Position numbers and translations under genes: made by a program
Assembly (NCBI RefSeq): GCF_002120225.1
Contig: NZ_LAPZ01000016.1
Location: 1-64,000, forward strand
DNA from: Tenacibaculum holothuriorum
Lineage (GTDB): Bacteria; Bacteroidota; Bacteroidia; Flavobacteriales; Flavobacteriaceae
Length of the DNA: 64,000 nucleotides
Direction: 5' to 3'
Notes under the pieces: generated by a model
Seen by the model: the letters and a program-made list of their open reading frames with translations, nothing else
Databases searched by the model: none
What the model was told of the DNA's origin: nothing
Shown: positions 63,672 to 64,000 of the stretch, piece after piece
Layout: each line of letters begins with the position of its first letter
How positions within the stretch are numbered: the first letter of the stretch is position 1

Positions 63672-64000
63672 TTAATCAAATAGTTGGAGGTAGTTTATAA
63701 TATCATTTATTTGACCATTAGTTAAGTGCTTTTTATTATGTAGGCCATTAGCCCATTTGTATTCTTCTTTCAAAGCAATTACATCAGGGTGTTTGGCTTT
63801 AACTAAAGAATCTTCATTCTTTATGAACTTAACTAGAAAATCTTTACTCCTTCTATCTAAAATTTTACCTAACCTTGGACCAAAACAAATTCTTTTATCT
63901 ACTTTATGACAAGAATAACAACTTTCAGTTCTAAAAAGTTGTTTTCCTCTTATAATAGATTTAATAAGTGATGAATCTACTTTAATAGAATCGGTTTTTA
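63672..64000 (-). CDS. Monohaem cytochrome c, 5' end cut by the window edge
   Basis: Reading the minus strand from the window end gives 109 codons to a TAA at 63674-63672 without interruption. The translated part contains RTESCYSCHKVDKRICFGPR (the CxxCH haem-binding motif with the following Gly-Pro seen in class I cytochromes c) and ends NDIINYLQLFD, the usual final helix pattern. The N-terminus and any signal peptide or extra domain lie beyond the window. No Met axial ligand is obvious downstream, where VKAKHPDV would be the likely region, so the ligation may differ. It is a small periplasmic electron carrier or part of a larger cytochrome. Confidence 0.75.
   Translation of the reverse strand, partial: KTDSIKVDSSLIKSIIRGKQLFRTESCYSCHKVDKRICFGPRLGKILDRRSKDFLVKFIKNEDSLVKAKHPDVIALKEEYKWANGLHNKKHLTNGQINDIINYLQLFD

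Noticed and set aside
1..64000. CRISPR arrays, prophage, transposases, tRNA or rRNA genes
   Set aside because: None could be seen: no regularly spaced direct repeats, no integrase or transposase frames and no tRNA-like folds recognised by eye.

Overview
The window is a contiguous, AT-rich, gene-dense piece of a chromosome from the Bacteroidota, almost certainly a marine Flavobacteriaceae member (Tenacibaculum/Polaribacter-like). The grounds are: an alternative complex III (act) operon joined to cytochrome oxidase genes and followed by ruvB; a gldA gliding-motility ABC gene; a DnaE polymerase with a fused N-terminal proofreading exonuclease; DUF5686, DUF4369 and DUF4126 proteins; starts without Shine-Dalgarno sequences; and repeated TAnnTTTG-type -7 promoter elements. 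No tRNA, rRNA, CRISPR array, prophage or insertion sequence was seen. The genus is an inference.

Layout. 1-11.9 kb: a divergent SPOR-domain gene, then one operon actABCDEF-coxB-coxA encoding a quinol:cytochrome c oxidoreductase plus a terminal oxidase, closed by a strong terminator. 12-18.1 kb: ruvB, an unrecognised membrane protein, and a sulfur-handling run (SulP transporter, CstB-like persulfide dioxygenase/rhodanese fusion, rhodanese lipoprotein, HMA metal-binding protein). 18.2-24.9 kb (minus strand): a degenerate ABC-ATPase-like protein, then a likely thiamine salvage locus (TonB receptor behind a TPP riboswitch, ArfB, NadR-like kinase, PnuC-family transporter, thiamine-binding-family protein), a lipoprotein and a phosphopantetheinyl transferase. 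25-30.6 kb: ahcY, ferritin, a TlpA-type thioredoxin lipoprotein, YifB, DUF4126.

30.7-36.9 kb (minus): a closely packed run pabB-CPBP protease-alpha/beta hydrolase-tilS-dsbD. 36.9-41.6 kb (plus): a tight operon of DUF2891, an atypical Nramp-like transporter and 5-oxoprolinase pxpABC, every junction overlapping. 41.6-48.8 kb: a lipoprotein gene broken by an in-frame stop, membrane pyrophosphatase, soluble pyrophosphatase, a DUF5686 outer-membrane protein, pdhB. 48.8-57 kb (plus): a polytopic membrane protein, etfBA behind an Fnr-like palindrome, a bifunctional nuclease, a CNT nucleoside transporter whose signal peptide is out of frame at a poly-T run, thyA, a 60-aa protein, folA, gldA. 57-64 kb: dnaE and a small partner on the minus strand, a cold-shock protein, rpsP-rimM, a small ORF and a cytochrome c gene cut by the window edge.

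Most of the window is core metabolism and maintenance. The parts most worth a second look are the pseudo-ABC protein, the metal-site-less Nramp relative fused into the pxp operon, the thiamine locus with a repeat element between riboswitch and receptor, and the two broken or phase-shifted reading frames.
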